A stretch of 64,000 nt of DNA from Maritalea sp049801075 (GTDB taxonomy: Bacteria > Pseudomonadota > Alphaproteobacteria > Rhizobiales > Devosiaceae), in the NCBI RefSeq assembly GCF_049801075.1, contig NZ_JBNAGG010000001.1, positions 496,001 through 560,000 of the forward strand, in the 5' to 3' direction. Below the pieces are notes generated by a model. It was not told where the DNA came from and ran no database searches. It saw only the letters and a program-made list of their open reading frames with translations. The translations under genes and the position numbers were made by a program. Below, in pieces: positions 61,139 to 64,000 of this stretch; the stretch's first letter is position 1, and every line of letters starts with the position of its first letter.

Positions 61139-62068
61139 TTAATGCGTGTCAAATTGAACGGGTTCGATGCCCAGTTCTTTGGCGATAGATTGGTTCATCT
61201 CATCGCGTTCTTCTTCAGACTTGAAGCGCACATAGTGCAAACGCGGGAAGCGCCGCTGCAAGAATTCCATGCCTTTGGTAGGCGAGGAATGGGCAAGAAT
61301 AATCAATGGCTGACCTTCATGGGGCTCAGCTTTGGCTTCGCGCATGGCGTTCAAATCATGGGCGTCAATTTCCACCACGGTGGCGCCAAAGGCGCGCATT
61401 TTGGTGGCGATGTCGCGCACTTCCATCACAGAAGACATGGCGCCGTCACATTGCTGATCGTTCACATCCATAATGGCCCACACATTATCAATGCCGTGGT
61501 GTGCACAGGCTTGAATGGCTTCCCATGTCTGGCCTTCTTGCACTTCACCGTCTGACATGAACACGCAAACTTCGCCGCTGTCGCCGCGCAATCGGCGGCC
61601 ATAGGCAAGGCCCGCGCCAGTAGAAAGACCAATGCCCAATGTACCATTGTGCACTTCCATGCCAGGGGAATGTTCGGCGCCGATCATTTCAACTGACGAG
61701 CCATCCTTATTGAACATTTCCAGCCCTTCTTCGGCCATGCGCCCCACCTCGATCAATGTGGCATAGGCCACCAAAGCATAGTGCGCTGGCGCGATGAACA
61801 GGCGATCATATTGCGGCTCAAACGGGCCGTTATAGCCCGCGCCGGTCACATAGTCATCATTACCGGGGGCTGGCACGCCGCCAAATGGAGGCGGGATCAT
61901 GGGCATGGTGGGTTCGCCCAAATTCAGGGCTTCATTATATAGCCACGCCAACTGCTCAGCAGCGGAACAAGCTTGGCTCAAATAGCCACCATTGTTGCGC
62001 ATGGAATGTTCAAAAACGCGGCGGCGAATGCCCAACGCGACTTCTTCAGTGGTTTTTTTATTCTTCAC
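61139..62068 (-). CDS. Transketolase, N-terminal (TPP-binding) subunit
   Basis: 309 residues from GTG 62068 (MKNKKTTEEVALG), with GGGGA six bases before; TTG at 62080 is a less likely start. The TPP diphosphate site is MSDGEVQEGQTWEA with the pairing VND 30 residues on, and EVHNGTLGIGLSTGAG is the usual loop before it. Forms a heteromeric transketolase with the gene at 60120; such split enzymes in bacteria often act in dedicated sugar pathways rather than the general pentose phosphate cycle. Confidence 0.92.
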   Translation of the reverse strand: MKNKKTTEEVALGIRRRVFEHSMRNNGGYLSQACSAAEQLAWLYNEALNLGEPTMPMIPPPFGGVPAPGNDDYVTGAGYNGPFEPQYDRLFIAPAHYALVAYATLIEVGRMAEEGLEMFNKDGSSVEMIGAEHSPGMEVHNGTLGIGLSTGAGLAYGRRLRGDSGEVCVFMSDGEVQEGQTWEAIQACAHHGIDNVWAIMDVNDQQCDGAMSSVMEVRDIATKMRAFGATVVEIDAHDLNAMREAKAEPHEGQPLIILAHSSPTKGMEFLQRRFPRLHYVRFKSEEERDEMNQSIAKELGIEPVQFDTH

Positions 62069-62166
62069 CAGATTCCCCAATCAAAGTTGGCGTGAATACA
62101 TCAATTATTACTAATGTCAGTATCATATAACATTTGATAAATAAAGATCGAAGCGCTGCAAAATAG

Positions 62167-62610
62167 CTAAAAAATCACGCCCTTGCGCAAGATAAAGCAC
62201 CCGAACGGACGCATCTCGCCCAGGCGTACAACGGCAAAGCAATTTTTGGCTTGCTGATAGAAGGTTTGGCGTTCGAGTGAACCCAATTTGGCGCCCTCTG
62301 GTTTGGCTTTCTCCAACAGCGTAAACACTTGGCTGTGCACCTCGCCCATCTCGGTTGGCGCGCCGTCAATTTCCATGCGCCACGCGGCAAAATCGTAAAA
62401 TTCATCCAAGGGAAAGTGCGAAATCATCGCCTCAATCAGCGTTGGTGCGTCCATCGCAGGCAGGTCAACCAGTTCGCCAGAAACGGTTTCAAGTGCGGTT
62501 GAATGCGCCGGGAAGTTAGCGTCAACAATGGCGATCTCATCGCCATGTCCCATTTGCATCATCAGATAAACAAGGTGGGCGGACAGTTTTGCATCTATGC
62601 CTTTGAGCAT
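62167..62610 (-). CDS. RbsD/FucU-family sugar mutarotase
   Basis: 147 residues from ATG 62610, with GGAG seven bases upstream. Small RbsD/FucU fold: MLKGIDAKLSAHLVYLMMQMGHGDEIAIVDANFP with the catalytic His-20-like residue in GHGDEI, and the C-terminal NCFAVVRLGEMRPFGCFILRKG. Interconverts sugar anomers (ribose, fucose or another sugar), supplying the right form to the cytosolic enzymes. Downstream of the binding protein after a terminator. Confidence 0.9.
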   Translation of the reverse strand: MLKGIDAKLSAHLVYLMMQMGHGDEIAIVDANFPAHSTALETVSGELVDLPAMDAPTLIEAMISHFPLDEFYDFAAWRMEIDGAPTEMGEVHSQVFTLLEKAKPEGAKLGSLERQTFYQQAKNCFAVVRLGEMRPFGCFILRKGVIF

Positions 62611-62624
62611 ATTGGTCTCCAAAG

Positions 62625-62667
62625 AAAAATGGGGCGACCTACGGGTGCTGCCCGACAGATCGCCCCA
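62625..62667 (-). terminator. Terminator/attenuator between binding protein and mutarotase genes
   Basis: TGGGGCGA pairs with TCGCCCCA (62660-62667 with 62630-62637), enclosing a CGGG/CCCG hairpin, followed by five T on the minus strand. It lies inside the operon, 39 bases after the binding-protein stop, so it would make the binding protein more abundant than the enzymes. Confidence 0.85.
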
Positions 62668-62705
62668 GTCAAAGGGTTGCGTCTTTTTAAGGTTAGATCC
62701 TTAAA

Positions 62706-63752
62706 TTATGGCAGTGGCATCCATTCAGGCACAGCCACTGGCGCATGGGCGAACTGTGGCAATTTCGCGCTCAGCTCTTCCATATTTTTGATGTCTTTTT
62801 CCAACAGATCTTTTTGCGTGATCAAGGTTGGTGGCACCACAACGCTTGCGCCTGGATTTTCACCAGCCAACATCATCGCCAATGCACGTACAGAAACTTC
62901 ACCCACCACAGCTGGGTTGGTTGCTGCAGTTGCTTTCCACGCGCTGTTTGGCTCGCGCATTGCTGCGATGTCAGATGTTGAAACGTCAGCAGAATAGATG
63001 CTCACCTGCTCTGACATGCCTGCTTCGTCAACAGCGATCTTCACGCCTTTGGCGAATTCGTCATATGGCGCAAACATCACGGTGATATCTGGGTTTGCAG
63101 ACAAAACTGAACGGGCTTGGTTGGCGTTTGAGTTGGCGATTGGGTTGTCCAATGTGCCGAACTGGGCTTTTTCGTCGATGCCAGGATAGCGCTCTTTAAA
63201 CTCTACCCATGTTTCGTTGCGGCGATCGAGCGGTGCAATGCCTGGCACATAAACATAACCAGCTTTCCAGCTTTCGCCATTGTCAGCAATCGCTTGCTCC
63301 AAAGCCAAGCGGGCCAAGTCGCGGTCAGATTGCTCGATTTGCGGCACGGCCGGGTTTTCAACGTTTACGTCGAAAGCCACCACTTTGATGCCTGCATCCA
63401 CAGCGCGCTGCACTGCTTCTTGCATAGATTCAGTCAAACCATGCTGTACGATGATGCCGTCAACGCCCAATGCGATCGCTTGGTCCACCATGTCGGCCTG
63501 CAAGGCTGCATCTTGGCGGCTGTCGAGCACGCGCAAATCTACGCCCAATGCTTCTGACTGGCGCTCAACGCCTGACAAATAAGCTTGGAAAAAGTCACCT
63601 GTAGACAAATAACGCACCAACGCGATTTTCACATCGCCAGCATTATCAAATGGCGCAGGCATGTCGGCCGCATGGGCCAAGCCTACGAAGCTAGATGCAG
63701 CAAGGGAAGCCCCTGCGAGCAGTTTAGCAAACATGCGTCTTGTTAAGTTCAT
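62706..63752 (-). CDS. Ribose-type sugar ABC transporter substrate-binding protein
   Basis: 348 residues, CUT2 (RbsB-like, Peripla_BP_4). The signal has an RR motif (MNLTRRMFAKLLAGASLAASS) and ends near AHAAD. Landmarks are ALGVDGIIVQHG, VVAFDVNVENP, PDITVMFAPYDEFAKG. Ribose-type binding proteins bring pentoses, hexoses or related sugars to the RbsC-type permease, which follows on the opposite side of the start. Likely the transporter for the substrate of the RuBisCO-like/transketolase pathway. Confidence 0.93.
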   Translation of the reverse strand: MNLTRRMFAKLLAGASLAASSFVGLAHAADMPAPFDNAGDVKIALVRYLSTGDFFQAYLSGVERQSEALGVDLRVLDSRQDAALQADMVDQAIALGVDGIIVQHGLTESMQEAVQRAVDAGIKVVAFDVNVENPAVPQIEQSDRDLARLALEQAIADNGESWKAGYVYVPGIAPLDRRNETWVEFKERYPGIDEKAQFGTLDNPIANSNANQARSVLSANPDITVMFAPYDEFAKGVKIAVDEAGMSEQVSIYSADVSTSDIAAMREPNSAWKATAATNPAVVGEVSVRALAMMLAGENPGASVVVPPTLITQKDLLEKDIKNMEELSAKLPQFAHAPVAVPEWMPLP

Positions 63753-63805
63753 TTGGTTCCTCCGATTTAATCGACCGCTTTGTTAAGGCTCTAGGGTGGT
63801 CGGAC

Positions 63806-64000
63806 CTAGCGTCTATTTGAAAGTGCAAATGTGAACATGAGCGCGACAACCAGCACGCCGCCTTTCACAAAATCTTGGGTGTAATAAGGGGCATTCATCA
63901 TGGTGAGGCCTTGCAGCAAAATGCCGACAAAAAGCGCACCCACCGCGGTGCCGAACGCGTTTGGTTTCGCTGCGCCCAAAACGGCAAAACCGATCAGCGC
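63806..64000 (-). CDS. Ribose-type ABC transporter permease (C-terminal part, partial)
   Basis: The minus-strand frame from the window edge (ALIGFAVLGAAKPNAFGT) runs to a TAG at 63808-63806 through VGALFVGILLQGLTMM and a last helix GGVLVVALMFTFALSNRR. This is the RbsC family C terminus. The 53 bases to the binding protein contain no terminator, so it is in the same operon, preceding it. The N-terminal part is outside the window. Confidence 0.9.
   Translation of the reverse strand, partial: ALIGFAVLGAAKPNAFGTAVGALFVGILLQGLTMMNAPYYTQDFVKGGVLVVALMFTFALSNRR

Noticed and set aside
1..64000. CRISPR arrays, tRNA/rRNA genes, insertion sequences, prophage genes
   Set aside because: No regularly spaced repeats, no recognisable RNA genes, no transposase or phage proteins were seen in reading both strands.

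Overview
The window looks like chromosomal DNA of an alphaproteobacterium, most likely a Hyphomicrobiales (Rhizobiales) member of moderate GC content. The evidence is the gene order rsh-pyrE-acpS-lepB-rnc-era-recO-parC, the slt/dapA/smpB neighbourhood, an alphaproteobacterial Porin_2-type porin, a CtrA-like box and the abundance of ABC uptake systems. Genus cannot be fixed from the sequence alone. I found no tRNA, rRNA, CRISPR array, prophage or insertion sequence.

Layout. 1-11 kb: a housekeeping block on the minus strand (parC, recO, era, rnc, lepB, acpS, pyrE, rsh, rpoZ), a plus-strand NYN-domain protein and family-5 uracil-DNA glycosylase, then dapA-smpB. 11-20.4 kb: cell-envelope genes, namely a soluble lytic transglycosylase, an alpha/beta-hydrolase-fold protein that has lost its catalytic serine and histidine, a 39-residue membrane peptide, a membrane-anchored helix-hairpin-helix protein, a very large repeat-containing OmpA-family protein and a porin with a long regulatory leader. 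20.4-21.3 kb: a non-coding stretch with a CtrA-like site, helically phased repeats and the C-terminal remnant of a GMC oxidoreductase.

21.3-31.2 kb: a glycoside-utilisation locus with an SDR dehydrogenase, a LacI regulator, a GH63-like glycosidase, a CUT1 ABC transporter with its own ATPase, and a GH42 beta-galactosidase. Two copies of a palindromic operator sit before the ATPase and beta-galactosidase genes. 31.6-38.5 kb: a ferric-siderophore operon with a FhuF-type reductase, one ATPase, two permeases and three binding proteins. 38.5-48.1 kb: an eight-gene sugar operon (CUT1 transporter, two sugar-phosphate-isomerase-like proteins, two Gfo/Idh/MocA dehydrogenases) facing a divergent LacI gene across tandem operators. 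48-50.5 kb: a LysR regulator divergent from methylmalonate-semialdehyde dehydrogenase.

50.6-58.8 kb: a seven-gene operon that starts with an AmiC-like amide sensor and an AmiR-like ANTAR antiterminator and continues with a peptide-type ABC transporter and an acetamidase/formamidase. An intrinsic terminator lies in the leader, just before the amiC ribosome-binding site, which suggests control by antitermination. 59-64 kb: a RuBisCO-like protein, a split transketolase, an RbsD/FucU-type mutarotase and a ribose-type ABC transporter running off the window end. This last operon is the best candidate for an unusual carbohydrate pathway, possibly of the branched-sugar-acid (apionate) kind.
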